Shown: piece after piece, positions 22,801-33,891 of the stretch
Layout of the letters: each line of letters opens with the position of its first letter
Position numbering within the stretch: position 1 is the first letter of the stretch
Assembly (NCBI GenBank): GCA_024699855.1
Contig: JAMPIQ010000001.1
Coordinates: 15,438,001 to 15,502,000 of the forward strand
Direction of reading: 5' to 3'
Source: Aphelenchoides besseyi
Lineage: Eukaryota > Nematoda > Chromadorea > Rhabditida > Aphelenchoididae
DNA length: 64,000 bases
The notes under the pieces: model-generated
The model's input: only the letters and a program-made list of their open reading frames with translations
The model's database searches: none
What the model was told of the DNA's origin: nothing
Position numbers and translations under genes: made by a program

Positions 22801-24737
22801 GGTGCAATGTAAATTATCTAAAGTATTGTTGTAATGGAAATCACTAACGATTGCTCACTTTAAAAGCATCCTTTTGAATTCGTCCACTTTCATCGCAATG
22901 ATCTTTCAACGTCTTGAGAATCGAAAGCATTGCAATGTTCGTTTTACCGGCTCCAGTTGGCGCACAAATGAGCAGATTTTCCAGGGTGTTGTAGGCTTGT
23001 TCGAAAACCACTGATTGAATTTGATTGAGTTGTTCGAAACCGGCGAACGCCAATTGACCCAACTGAAATACAAAGTCAGAGACCAACAAGAACCATTGAA
23101 CTTACGGGATCCAAAGTGTTCACCATAACAGAATGAATTTCCAAATTAGCAATTTTGTCCTGAGGTGGAACGGTGATTTCGTGATATCGCGGAGTGATTC
23201 TTCTCGTCGAGCCCTCGGGTAAGGAGTATTTGATTCCGGCCAAGTCCAAATCACTTAACGGTGTGGATAGCATGGAATCGAAAACGTATGGAAGAGTTTC
23301 TTTCGGTTTATACGAACTCATTAATCGAACATCGAATGCACTTTGGTTATTTCGGGAGTTCAATTCCAATTTCTTTTGCTTGTTGTATTCGATTCTCGCC
23401 ATTTCCATCTCCAATCGCTCATCAGCTCCCATTCCCAACATGATTTTGTTCATGTCATTCTTCGCCTGTTTCTCTTGTTTTCGTTTTGCACGACGCAAAT
23501 CGGCATCACGTTTCGATTGAACAACAACCGAACCGGCATATCGATCCGCTTCGTAGACTTGAGACGGCGGCTAAACACTCGATTAATTGCAACGTTTAGC
23601 CGTTGACTCGCCTCATAAGACGCAATATCCGGACGCTTTTGACGGCGAATGATTGATGTCAAGTCTGCGGCAATCGTTTTTCTGTTCTCCAGAATCATTT
23701 GAAGCAATTCGAAGGATTCGGAACCGAAGATTTCAAGAAGCTAAACGACAATATAAACAAACAAAAGTTATTCATCTCTACTTCGAACTGAATTTCGTCG
23801 TTAGTTTCAGCTGAGTTCAGGACTTTGGTGACATGTTCGAGAGCCAACTCAGGATCAGCCAGCTGTTCGAGGTAAACCATGAGAGTCGCGCCGTCCATCT
23901 TCACAGATTCTCCAAATTCGCTTGTCATGTTGTTTTCTGATGGATCTATGGAGATCGGGTTGTTTTTCTGATTCTTCGAGTTTTTTCCATCGACCGATTG
24001 TTCAACGAATTTGCGACGCCAACGAACGAGTTCCGATTCGAAAGGCACTGCATCGTCGGGTTGTGCGCCGTAGATCGAAACTGACGTTCCCAGTTCTTGA
24101 TTGGAATCATTGACGAATTTGGCCGCTGCACCGCCAATGAACGGCAACTCCAACGACGAGCTTTGAAAGTTGGAGAGCGGTCGATTCAAGTACTCGGGAT
24201 CGGGATTTGCTATCGGGTCTTCGATTGCTTGTTGCCAAAAATTGACCACATTTTCGTGAAAATGTTTCATTCCAACAACTGCGCGAATGCAGCAAATGGC
24301 TGGAAATGTCGAGAATTGAAAAGAAGTACCAAAATTTTCGTTTACCTTTCGCTAAACTTCGTGCCAATTCGTTTGTGACATTTTCGCTCAAATGAACTCG
24401 CAGGTACTCCACCTCGTAGCTGTTCGGCTTCTCCATGCAGTCGAGTAGAGCCTTGAAAACGACCAGAGTTTTGTACAATCGCATATTCGAGTCATCTGAA
24501 AGATTCGCATCGATGAAACTCGTGGATGTTGAAGTTACCGAGCAAACTGACGGTCTTCTCAAGAAAACGAAAGAGATTGTGAAGCGAAGAAGCGGCGTCG
24601 AGTTTACGATAGTCGAGAGTTTCGAACAAACGACTTTTGAATCGCTCGTAAACGTGCGGTTTCTGAGCCAACTCGGTGGACTCGGCGACTTGGATGTTGA
24701 ACATCGCGGAGTGGCCATTCGATTGAGTGTCGTTCAT
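16839..24737 (-). CDS. ASCC3: Activating signal cointegrator 1 complex subunit 3 (Ski2-like tandem helicase)
   Basis: I resolved 31 exons from the ATG at 24737 to the TAG at 16839-16841, all in frame, 2215 residues (human 2202). ASCC3 is the 3'-5' helicase of the ASC-1 complex, acting in alkylation repair and in splitting collided ribosomes. Two RecA cassettes each with a Sec63 module are visible. Cassette 1 (exons 6-16) has [41 protein letters not shown], and a Q/GRAGRP motif split over a 33-nt microexon at 21615-21647. Cassette 2 (exons 18-31) has [40 protein letters not shown] and MIGRAGRPQ. The [12 protein letters not shown] and [10 protein letters not shown] segments separate it from its spliceosomal relative Brr2. 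Oddities: intron 4 (23571-23611) has a GC donor, and intron 8 (22439-22468) is only 30 nt. Many introns are 37-44 nt. Confidence 0.97.
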
Positions 24738-24930
24738 TTTACAAAGATACCCGTGAGTTAAAAACAAAATTGCAAGTGTAGAATTGCGAACAAAAACCGC
24801 AAACGTTTTGGACGAACAGTCGCGCCCTGTGGTTTCGAGTTGGGAGCGCAAATTTGTGGACGATTTCCGTTTGGTTGTTCACAAGTGAGTTCTTTCAGTT
24901 GGTTGTCTTTTCGGCTCATTAGTTAAACTG

Positions 24931-24936
24931 TTTATT
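24931..24936 (-). terminator. Poly(A) signal of the class B GPCR gene
   Basis: AATAAA on minus, 78 bases after the stop at 25014-25016. Confidence 0.6.
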
Positions 24937-25013
24937 CGGATGAGACCACGTATTTTGCGAATTACAATGCAAGTGATTGAGTAGTAAACGAGGACTGTAC
25001 ATTCGATTGGCGT

Positions 25014-26347
25014 CTAGGCGAGGAACGTCAGTTGACTTTCTTCCATTGCAAAGTCGGTGCTCTTTCGCCGCAGCTCGTAGATTTTGATTGTAAGCGAGTT
25101 TCTGGTTATCACGAACGAACGTCTCAAACATGCTCGGACCTAAACAGTGGATCTTAGATTCGACGATCGTTCTTTCTCACTCACTTCTTCGTGATTGAAA
25201 CAAAAGAAAATGGAAATGAACGTTCCTTGTGATGCATTGATGAAAAGACTATAGAACGCAACCACAGTCGATAGCCATTCAGGATTCTCGGGATGATAGA
25301 TCGTGAAGGCGTAGTTGATGCCAAGCAACGGGCAAAGAAACAAGAGTGCTCGAAAGATGTGTCTAAAAATTTCAATTAAACCGTTCAGTTTGTTTGTTCA
25401 GCTGTGCAACAATCGAAATCCCAAAAGTCACGAGTCGAACTCACCGCAATCCAGCCCACTCCTTATCCGAAACCTGTCGAAATTTCGTGAATAGAACGTA
25501 AATGACGGCAAGTAGAATGGCAACGTTTGTCTGAAAACAGAAGCTCAAATCTCAGAACACCTCGCGAACTTACGAAAATGATTATGATGATAATAGTAAC
25601 CGTTAGATTGTCCAGAGTTTCGTTCAAGTCCAAACAATCTGCCGAGTCGCCTTCAATGATCTGCGGAATCTCGTCGTCTTTCAAATTCCAACTGATGGCT
25701 TTTGTGTTCGCAGCAAACCGACTCCAAATACCACGCATCGACAAAGCGAACGGAAGACCCCAGCCAACAGTCGCACACATCCAATATTTCATTCGATGTG
25801 CATGCAAACAGTATAAGATACTTAAATACAAGTAGGCGCCTTCGACAAGCATCCAACAGAAGGTCGAAGCGACACAAAACTTTGCCACTTCGACCAAAAA
25901 CGCCGTTAGCCAACAGGAATGAAGACCGAGACTTAGCATACCGGCCAAAAGAAGCCAACAAATGTTGTGAGTTGCAATGCAGCCGATGAAGTTGGCGTGG
26001 ACAAGATTGCGCAAGCACCAAAGTTTTCTAAAATAACTGAAGTTGAGAAGCGAATGATCCGTGTACTCACGTGAAGTGACGAAAGACATACAAAGAGCCC
26101 AAACAAAGCAAAGTCGAGATCACGTAGCCGACAACACAAATCCAAATCATGATCATTTGCTCAGTGATTTCATTCTGTAATTGAAGATCATGAGTATTCT
26201 GAATTTATTTTCCCAGCTCACTTGTTCCATAACCGACATCACAGTTGAATTCAAGGGCAAAAGAGCACGACTTTCAATTGCCGATTCCCGTGTCGAATTC
26301 GAACAATCGGCCGTTGAAGTGCAGGGCGTTGAATTAGTGGGAATCAT
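25014..26347 (-). CDS. Class B (secretin-family) G protein-coupled receptor, CRF/DH44-receptor-like
   Basis: Six exons: 26347-26222, 26174-26071, 26027-25574, 25530-25445, 25362-25185 and 25139-25014, 357 residues. Seven hydrophobic segments are present. Class B marks: CLRNLVHANFI at the TM2 entry (family LRCLRNxIHxNL), FCWMLVEGAYLYL in TM3, VGWGLPF in TM4, LCPLLGINYAF in TM6 and SQGTFISIFFCFNHEEV in TM7, the last two closest to CRF-type receptors (LLGITYM, QGFFVSVFYCFLNSEV). The expected TM3 and loop-2 Cys are present. The extracellular part before TM1 is only about 45 residues (Asn/Ser/Thr-rich, several N-x-S/T sites, two Cys) and lacks the six-Cys hormone-binding domain, unless unseen upstream exons exist. 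Ligand cannot be told from sequence. Confidence 0.85.
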
Positions 26348-28779
26348 CTTGGTGCGGATGTTTGCTTCGATTTAATGGCCGTTCGAATTGGTCTCGAAAT
26401 TCGAGCTGCTTCTCGGATTACCGACAAGTAACGTTAATTGACTGTGGGAACTAAAAAAGACCCTGTCGATTCAAAGATCCGTGAATGTAAACAAACAGAA
26501 AATTTTAATAAACTCGAGATTCAAAAAGAAAAACCGTGTGCTTTCAGTTCACGTGTTCTTTTCGTTGCGAACGATAGAAATTGCGTTTGTGAAAATGGGC
26601 GTTGCGAGCAACCGTAGAGGAACGGCGAGGTCGCGGATTGTTATTTTTGTCTGTGAGGTCTTCGATTGAGCACAAAATCTGTGTCCTCTCTAACTCATCT
26701 GAACAGAAGCAAAATTTTATAATTCAGGAACACCGGCGAACTTTCGGCGAGCGGCAAAAGAGTTGAACACTTGAATAAACAAAACGGTGCACGGTCCCCA
26801 AAAACGCAAGATTCCGCGAGTCGAAGGAATCAGTTTCTTTTTCGGGAGCAAACGGAATGAAACGGTTCGAAGTCGGAGAGCGAAGTTCGTCATCCGAAGC
26901 TGCGGATTAGGTTTGCAAAAGACCTTTGTAAGCTTGCGGTCACATCAACGCTTTGTAGCTTCAAATCGTTGGGATTCGAGCTTAAAATAGAAGTCAGCTT
27001 TCGGTTGTGTGTGTCGAAAAACAAGTGAGTTATCGAAAGCTTCCGGTCGATTACTCAATTGTTGGTGCGAAGCATTTTTGGATTTCCATTAGCATCCTCG
27101 TGCTCAAACAAACCAAAAGATCGGTACGTTCGATCAAATGACGAATCTTTTCATTCGATTGAACGTTTTTGTGTTTGATCGAAGTTCTTAAAAGGATACG
27201 ATGGTTTTTGGATGTGTTCGCAAAATGGACAAACAAACTAAATGTTCTTGAGTGTACCGAAAAGTTTACTGTGAAGGTCAATGAGCGTAAATAAATGTTC
27301 CGCTCAATCGTTTTGTATTCGAGTGCATGAACGAAAGCAAACACAATGAGGAAGGTGGCAACCCAAACTTCTCGAACTCAAAGCCTGTAAAAACATCCGC
27401 CAAATGGTTCTCAGGTTGGGAAGTTGGACGGCTAATTCCGCACCGTTGTCGTCGAGTGGTTTCGAACGACCGACGACTTCTGTTGCTTGAACAAAAGAAG
27501 ACCAAAAGTCAAACTCGCAAAACGTTTAGTTTGAACTTGTCGTTATTTTCGGCGTCGAGATTTTGAGAAACGTCAAGTTTGCGAGTGGATGACCGGAAAT
27601 TTCATTTGCATTTCCAATACACGAGTTTGAAGCGAAGAAACAAGCCGAAAACAGAAACCACCTTGTCGCAAAGTCACGACAATCAAACAGATTTCCGATG
27701 ACAAAATGACGTTATTTTCCGGTCTTTTACGGTAACGGTCTTTTGCGTCATGCAATTAAGCGGATTACAATCCTCAACGAAAACCACTGATAAGGTTTAG
27801 GGAAGAGAAAGGTTGGGTTTAGAAGCGAAGCAAAAGAGTCACGGCCACGTGCCAACTAGCAGCTTGCAATTTACAAGCTCAATGATCACCAGAGTATTAA
27901 ACCACTCGAAAACAACCGGAAGTTTTTGCTCATTGCCAAACCAATTCAACTCATTTGCACGAGTTTCGACCACGTCTTCCTGGCCGCTTATGGTCGTTGG
28001 ATTCATAGTTGAGAATTTCCATGAGAACTCAGACCCGTTTTTTTAATCTGAACTATCAACGTCGAGTGCCGGGTATAATCTGTTCTCAATTTCCGTGCCA
28101 ACCGATTAGACACATTTTGATTGGGGAAGTTTGGAAAATATTCTTAAAAACAGAGATGAACTGGTTATCAGTTCTCATTACGAGTTTCGGGTCTTACTCA
28201 CGTGTTACTCACGATTGAAGCAAACTGAGAGCTTTTGGTTTAAACCTCCCACTTCTTGAGTTGTGGTGAACATTAGCATTAAAAACCTTTTGATTCGTCA
28301 ACAACTCAGAATCCGAAAAGCAAATTTTGAAGCTTCAAAGCAGAAAGTCAATTCGGCCAATTTGATTCAAACCGCTCAGTCGTCTAATCTTCTTCACCCA
28401 CTCGTTTCTGACTAAAACTTCGAACGGAAGTCAACGTTTATTGACCCAACGATTAAACGTTTTCGCAACTTATTCGAACTTGAAAATAAGAATAAGCGTG
28501 ATGTTAAATGGTGTAGATTATCCAAGTTCAGGATCAACGATTCGTTTCAACATCAAATTTCAAGAAATAATCTTTATTGTGAAATTAGAAGAACGATTGT
28601 CATTTGAATGATCGGTAAAACGTCTCAAAGTTCTTCTTAAATGGCCGGTGGTTTACAGTTCTTCGAACCTTCTGTTAGTGGATCTTTGCCTAAAATCTGC
28701 GTATTACAGAACCCGATCTCGTAGTCTACCCGAATTCACGGTTTCATTCAAAACGCTCAGCCAACAGTTGTAGATTTTG
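26348..28779. other. Gene-poor interval of about 2.4 kb
   Basis: Upstream of the GPCR gene and downstream of the decayed cysteine-synthase-like gene. Only short frames without domain signatures or splice continuity were found on both strands. No tRNA, rRNA or clear repeat was recognised. Distal regulatory sequence, 5' non-coding exons of the receptor gene or a non-coding RNA are possible but not shown. Confidence 0.4.
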
Positions 28780-30113
28780 ATTCCGCCTGATTTCGCGAAC
28801 TTCACATCAATCTACGATTCGTTCAAGTAGCTGCTCTTGTAAAGCTCCGAATTATCACCTAAGATCACGGCAATTTTTGTTTGCTATTCGAAGGTCTGAA
28901 AGGGCAAGTGATCTCTTTTGTGAAGCGTATGATTTTCACTTGTTAGCTGCAACTGATAGAGCAGCAACATAGTTGAGTCCCGAACTGGTGCCTCCGCAAA
29001 GGTTTTGTTACCGATGGATTGAAGAGCCAAAATTCCAGCAGTTGAAGCTAAATCCGCTACTTTGAATGCACGATCGATGATTGCCGGTTGAAGACTCGAA
29101 ACAACACGTGATCAACAATCCGCTTACTGACCTTGTAGTATTGGCAAATCGTGCTGGGCCTGCGTAGCCAAAACCAGTGCCTTCCATTCCAGGAGGTTGC
29201 CAAACGGACGCTTCGCTTTCGTTCATGAATCTGTGGTTGATTACGAACTCGTAGTATATCGAAAACTGAGTGTCCACTAAGACCACTTGAGTTGGTAGTT
29301 GGAATTTTCGTACGTAACGTCCAACAGAAGTTAATGTTCCTAGCAATCAACATTATCGAGAAAGAGGTCAACAACTTACCGCCAGTTCCAGCCGAATGAA
29401 CGATGTAGTCGGGATAAAGCAATTCCTTCGAATTTCCTTTCATTTGTCGATTTGAACTGCGATTTCGTACAGAACATTCACATTCTCATGAAGAGTTTTC
29501 ATGCCCTTCTTCTTGAAAGAATCTTAATATGATCGTTGTTGAGCTCGTCGCGAGTTCTTTCGACTGACGATTTCGATATTCTTCAGCTGGATTTGCGTTA
29601 ACAAACTGGTTCGTGAAAAACCGTTGTATTTTCTTGCCTCCGCAGCAGCTCGTTCAAAAATCTCGGCAGCTGAACATTCGATAACTGTTCCGTTATAGTA
29701 CTTGATGCGCTCGATTTTATCCGGTGCTGTAGTATTCGGGACCTTAATGTTGTAGACGTTGTAGTCGTTATGTTCCCCAACTTACAACCGCAACAAATAG
29801 AAGACCCAGAAGTTGTGCAAAATAGGCTTCGGAAGTGGCTGTGTTGCCGGAGCTTGCTTCGTAAATCGGAGTTCCTTTCTTAACGTATCCTTCCGTTATC
29901 ACCCATCTAAATAGTTGAAATCGAAAAGCCAGAATCGAGTTTGAGATTTTACACAAACAAACACCACGCAAAACGATGTTTCAGGTTTCCAGTCGGCGAA
30001 TTGTATTCGAGTTTGAAATAGAACTCGACGTTCGGATAACCGGCGATTTCGATCTTCTCTAGCGGCGTATATTTCATTTTCTTTCGTTCTTTCCACAATT
30101 TTTTGATTGCCAT
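28780..30113 (-). pseudogene. Cysteine synthase / CBS-family PLP enzyme, decayed copy
   Basis: The frame opens with ATG at 30113. Exon 1 (30113-29959) carries the PLP-lysine motif SPTGNLKHRFA, and exon 2 starts WVITEGYVKKGTPIYEASSGNT, the family's substrate loop (SSGNT). Further family blocks follow in shifting frames: VNANPAEEY, the PLP-phosphate loop HSAGTGG, TSVGRYVRKF, GMEGTGFGYAGP and VADLASTAGIL. At least four single-base frameshifts are visible: a T5 run near 29622 where six T are expected, one near 29430 around the MKGNSKE segment, one between them, and a lost G near 29002 in the GGTSSG region. There is also a TAG where Trp is expected near 28815. Introns still have good GT..AG ends, so decay is recent or the lesions are sequence errors. 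The enzymes make cysteine or cystathionine from O-acetylserine or serine. Confidence 0.75.
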
Positions 30114-30614
30114 GTTCACGAAATTCGGTTGGTTATCTGAGAAGTGGAGCTATGAAGCTTATGGATATCTTACTGTTCATTTTATCTTGTGGGAGCTCTG
30201 ACAGTGAGTCGTTAGCCCCGACGCTACAAACTAAATACACGGCAAAGCCGACTAGAATGCAACACCGCAACATCGTCGAATTCAACACGTGAAATGAGAT
30301 GCTATGAAGAAAACGAGCTCATGGTCTTCCTGAATATTAACACCCGTGTAATGCTGTCAATTCAATTGCAATTGATGGAATTCTAATAGCACATATTTAC
30401 ATTATTTTACAGACGAGAAACGAAACACACCGTTTTCCAACGTTCAATTGATTGGGAACATAAACGTTTCATTAGCTAACAAATGATTTCTGATGCATTA
30501 GATCACAAAACCCACTTCCACTTTTCAGTGATACTGAATTGAATGTCACATTTTCTTGTTTATTCCCAAGTTTAAAGTATACAAATCAACGATTTTTGTA
30601 TTGGAACAAAGTGA
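30114..30614. other. Intergenic, no gene seen
   Basis: About 500 bases of AT-rich sequence between the decayed PLP-enzyme gene and the small membrane protein gene. No domain-bearing frame or RNA gene recognised. Confidence 0.4.
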
Positions 30615-30982
30615 TCATATGACGTCCATGCGACGATCAAATCGATTGAACATAGAGTTGACTGCCGAACGTGCCTTCATTTTCGCGTTGAGTTGAACCA
30701 ACAGACTCAACGTATTGAATTCGATCTCTTTCACGAATATTCCAACCGGCCAAATGATCATCAACAATAAGATGCGAAAGAAAACTGCCAGACTAAAGAA
30801 AATGTTTAGTGTCCCGAGAACATCGAGTTGACGAAAGATGAACGACTATTCTAACAAACGAGCTCAAAATCAAATAAACTAACAATTGCAATTTCTTTCA
30901 CTAACACATTTTTTGAATTTTGCTGATGTTCAATGGCCGAATCTGCAAATCGGCGGCCGCAATTGCCACTTGAAGTTGTCAT
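30615..30982 (-). CDS. Small predicted single-pass membrane protein, unknown
   Basis: Two exons, 30982-30908 and 30845-30615, with a 62-nt intron (GTGTTAG..AATAG), encode 101 residues. The first 25 residues are polar (MTTSSGNCGRRF..). Residues about 32-60 form a long hydrophobic stretch (LNIFFSLAVFFRILLLMIIW) that can span a membrane once. The C-terminal tail is amphipathic and basic (LVQLNAKMKARS..NRFDRR). I do not recognise the family. Its start codon lies 66 bases from that of BBS1 on the other strand, so the two probably share a promoter, which hints at, but does not prove, a role linked to cilia. The acceptor choice is the weak point of the model. Confidence 0.45.
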
Positions 30983-31048
30983 GACAACATCACTGGTTTT
31001 CTTGACCAAACGAATTTCAAGGCTCTGATTCTTGTTTTATCGCTCAAA
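30983..31048. promoter_or_regulatory. Very short bidirectional promoter, BBS1 and small membrane protein
   Basis: Only 66 bases separate the two divergent start codons. Both 5' UTRs must therefore be extremely short or overlap. I saw no clear RFX X-box (GTNRCC..RGYAAC), which would be expected for a ciliary gene. Confidence 0.4.
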
Positions 31049-33143
31049 ATGCTCTCAAACGAAGGTAAATTGCTGCAACTTTTATTTAAGATTGTGAGTT
31101 TAGAAAGACGTAAACAGAACAAATGGATTCGTGCACTCAGCGAACCGTTGGCCGGAGTCGAAACCGATCGGCCGTGTGTGACTGTCGGCGACATTCACGG
31201 CGATGGTGACTATAAGCTTGTGGTCATTGATTTTAAGAAAACGCCCAGTCGTTTGGTTCTCTTCCAGGGACTGAATCCGGTCAGTGAAACACAAATCTTC
31301 GATCCACCGACCGGAGTTGTCACGGTGGTTTGCGAAACGGTAGAATTCTCAATTCAGATGTTTTGTTGACTGAAATTTCAGGAAAACAACAAAAGTCAAT
31401 GTGTTGCGGTTTCGGCTGGTGGAAGCGTCTTGGTTTACCGAAACATGAAACCTTATTACAAGTTCACTGTTCCACAATTGTATTTACATCCGGCTGAAGT
31501 CGAATTGTGGGAACGTTGTATGCATAGCGAAGAGTTTCCGGTGAAACAGCTCTTCAGCGGACTGCAACAAGTTTTGAAAGAAGTAGTTAAACAACCATGA
31601 GATTGCGTAAACTCTGAGCTTTAGGTTGGACTTGTTGGCGTCACCGAACACACACAGCAGCTTATGGCACAAAAAACAGAGGAAGCAAAAGCAGAATTTG
31701 TGGCCCGAGTTCGTCGGGGTCGAGAACAGGTCACGTTGTCAAATGTCCGTCTAACATGTATAGCAACGATCAAACGAAATCAACAGAAGGAAGAAGCAGT
31801 GGACGTCTTGGTTGTTGGTGCCGAGTTGGGTTCAGTTTATTGGATTGATGCCCAAGCATTTACGATTCTCGACAGCGTTAAGATCCATCAGCCTCCAGTT
31901 CGAATGTTAACTTTGGGTTTGTGTTCAAATAGAAGTGTATGTAAAGTCGTCTTTTAGGTTTGTACGAAATCGAGTCGCGGACGTTTGTTGTTACACGCGA
32001 CAGCGATGTTGTGATTTTGAGGAGAGTTGGTCGAGCAGCTGTAACTCAAAATATTTTCTATCTTCGCAGTCCAACTATCAATCTCATATACTCAATAAAT
32101 CAGGTAGGAAAATAGGAATAAGTTTGTTAGTCAACAAATCTTCAGTTGGTATTCGCAACTCGGGATAAACGAATTTTGTTCTACAGCGCCCGTGGAAAGT
32201 GTTTGAACGAATTACGAATGAACGACGACATTGCCGACATCGACACTTTCTATTACGAGCCACGACAATATCAAGGGATTCTGATTGCTGTGAATACCGA
32301 AGTGTTGCTTTACGTCGAAATGTTTTTGGTGGATAGAATTCGAATGGAAGAACGCATCGAGTGGATACGATACGGTCGAATGGGTCGAGAAGAAGGAGTT
32401 CTGTTGATTGGATTGGAGAGTGGTGGCATTTCGGCGAAGATCTTTCGTCGAACCGCTCTGTTGGGTGAACGAGCAGACGTGGTAAATGGATGAGAATACG
32501 GGAATCCACTAGTGAAGTTTAGATTGGTGCACCTTTGGCTCAAAGTCGAAAATTGCCGTTGCCACGTCGAACCAAAGCATTTGTGGATCAATCGCTGCGA
32601 GAACGTGAAAATCCCCTGCGTTTGCATCGAGTGAGTGTGAACTCCTTTGCATATTAATTTCGATGTTCAGGTCTATCAACGGGATTTGTTTATGTTGAAA
32701 TATCAAACCGCTAAAACGTTTGCCGCTCTTCAAAGCGGTCAGACGGGACTCATGCCATCGCGTGAGGTCGAACCGATTGATTTCAATTTGGATTTGTTGG
32801 GTTTTGGACCCGTTTTCCAACTGACAGTCAACGTTTCAGCAACAAGGTAAGAGGTTACAAACGAAAGAAGCTGACTTTCAGTTTCAGACAAATACCAACG
32901 GCTAAACGAGTGTTGACGTTCGTCTACGATGCTGACGAGTACTCGGTTAGTCAAAAACTGATTTATTTGCCGTCACTAATGCCTTCTGGAGTTCAAATGA
33001 GTTTGTTTACGCATGTTACGTGTCTACGTCCGGAGAATCAAACTCCCGGTGAAGTGCGGATTGTGATGATCAGAGAGGGATGGAAACAACCGATCTTTGC
33101 CGCCACCGTTCAGATGCCAATCAGTGAACAGGAAATCGATTGA
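31049..33143 (+). CDS. BBS1: Bardet-Biedl syndrome 1 protein (BBSome subunit)
   Basis: Nine exons: 31049-31064, 31104-31339, 31382-31582, 31625-31916, 31958-32103, 32146-32481, 32523-32630, 32671-32846 and 32888-33143, 588 residues (human 593). BBS1 is the beta-propeller subunit of the BBSome that contacts ARL6 and moves membrane cargo in cilia. Landmarks in order: VTVGDIHGDGDYKLVV, VYRNMKPYYKFTVPQ, a VLVVGAELGSVYWID blade with FTILDSVKI, FVVTRDSDVVILRR, RYGRMGREEGVLLI, KLPLPRRTKAFVDQSLRERE and the C-terminal LLGFGPVFQL and VLREG-like ends. Intron 1 (39 nt) is in frame and open, so retention would add 13 residues, but the spliced form fits the family better. The last intron ends in tandem acceptors. 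Confidence 0.93.
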
Positions 33144-33147
33144 GAAC

Positions 33148-33153
33148 AATAAA
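33148..33153 (+). terminator. Poly(A) signal of BBS1
   Basis: AATAAA 5 bases after the stop codon at 33141-33143. Confidence 0.65.
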
Positions 33154-33319
33154 CTTTGTACTTCCTTCGACGTAATCTCAATAATTGGGCGTTGAGTTTT
33201 GCGGAAAGTCGGCGAACACAAAAGAAGTTTCGTAACCGAAACGACGGCGCGTTTGGAGAACCGGAAATTATGCCGAAAATTGAGGTGAAAGTCAAGACAA
33301 ACTTATTGCAGTAGCGAAA

Positions 33320-33709
33320 GTGAATGTCGAGTTACCGCGCGCCGAAGTCGATGGTTATTCCCAACCGTTAGATCTCTGGCGTTTTGATCGTCATGATGCT
33401 AATGGCAGTCTTGTGGGGTCCAAAGAATTCCAATCGCTTGTTAATTCTTCGCCCACCTTTCGAGCAAAAATGTTTGCGGCGTTCTGCGGGGGTTTAATCG
33501 ACTGTTCGATCTCCAAAGTTCATGAGTTGTGTTCTAATGGACGTCGATGGAACGCGAAGACAACAACGGCGGCAATTAAACGGCTTCTGGGATCTCGATT
33601 TCTGATCTTTTTAATCGATTTTGTTTTATCAATCTTAACAACTATCTTTCTTCGCTTTGTTCGTGATGGAAATTCTCGACGAGTGAACGAATTGCGCAAT
33701 TTCTGTTGA
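33320..33709 (+). CDS. Possible coding exon(s), unknown
   Basis: A 130-codon open frame between BBS1 and the first peroxidase gene. It has no ATG at its beginning (the first in-frame ATG is about residue 50), so it would need an upstream exon that I could not join convincingly. It contains a polar N-terminal half and, near the end, a hydrophobic run (FLIFLIDFVLSILTTIFL) that could be a C-terminal membrane anchor, followed by a basic tail. No domain recognised. It may be a small gene or chance. Confidence 0.25.
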   Translation: MNVELPRAEVDGYSQPLDLWRFDRHDANGSLVGSKEFQSLVNSSPTFRAKMFAAFCGGLIDCSISKVHELCSNGRRWNAKTTTAAIKRLLGSRFLIFLIDFVLSILTTIFLRFVRDGNSRRVNELRNFC

Positions 33710-33891
33710 CTATTTGACTCGTCGATTTCTGATCGTCAGTCAACTAATCGGTTTTGTTCGGATTGATGATCCAAACGCCCACAGCAACATTTCGATTTCA
33801 CTTTCGGATTTCCGACTTTTCGTTTTTGCGCGTCTTTTTGTACAGTGAGAGTAAGAGAATCGTTGTAGTTTATCAATTTGGGGCTGACAAG

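Noticed and set aside
16839..24737. Calling the tandem helicase Brr2/SNRNP200
   Set aside because: [37 protein letters not shown] and the [14 protein letters not shown] region follow ASCC3, not Brr2; the second cassette keeps canonical helicase motifs that Brr2 has lost.
31065..31103. Reading BBS1 exon 1 straight through (no first intron)
   Set aside because: The 39-nt stretch is open and in frame but has GTAAAT..TTTAG ends and the local intron size; splicing gives a better match to the family N-terminus.
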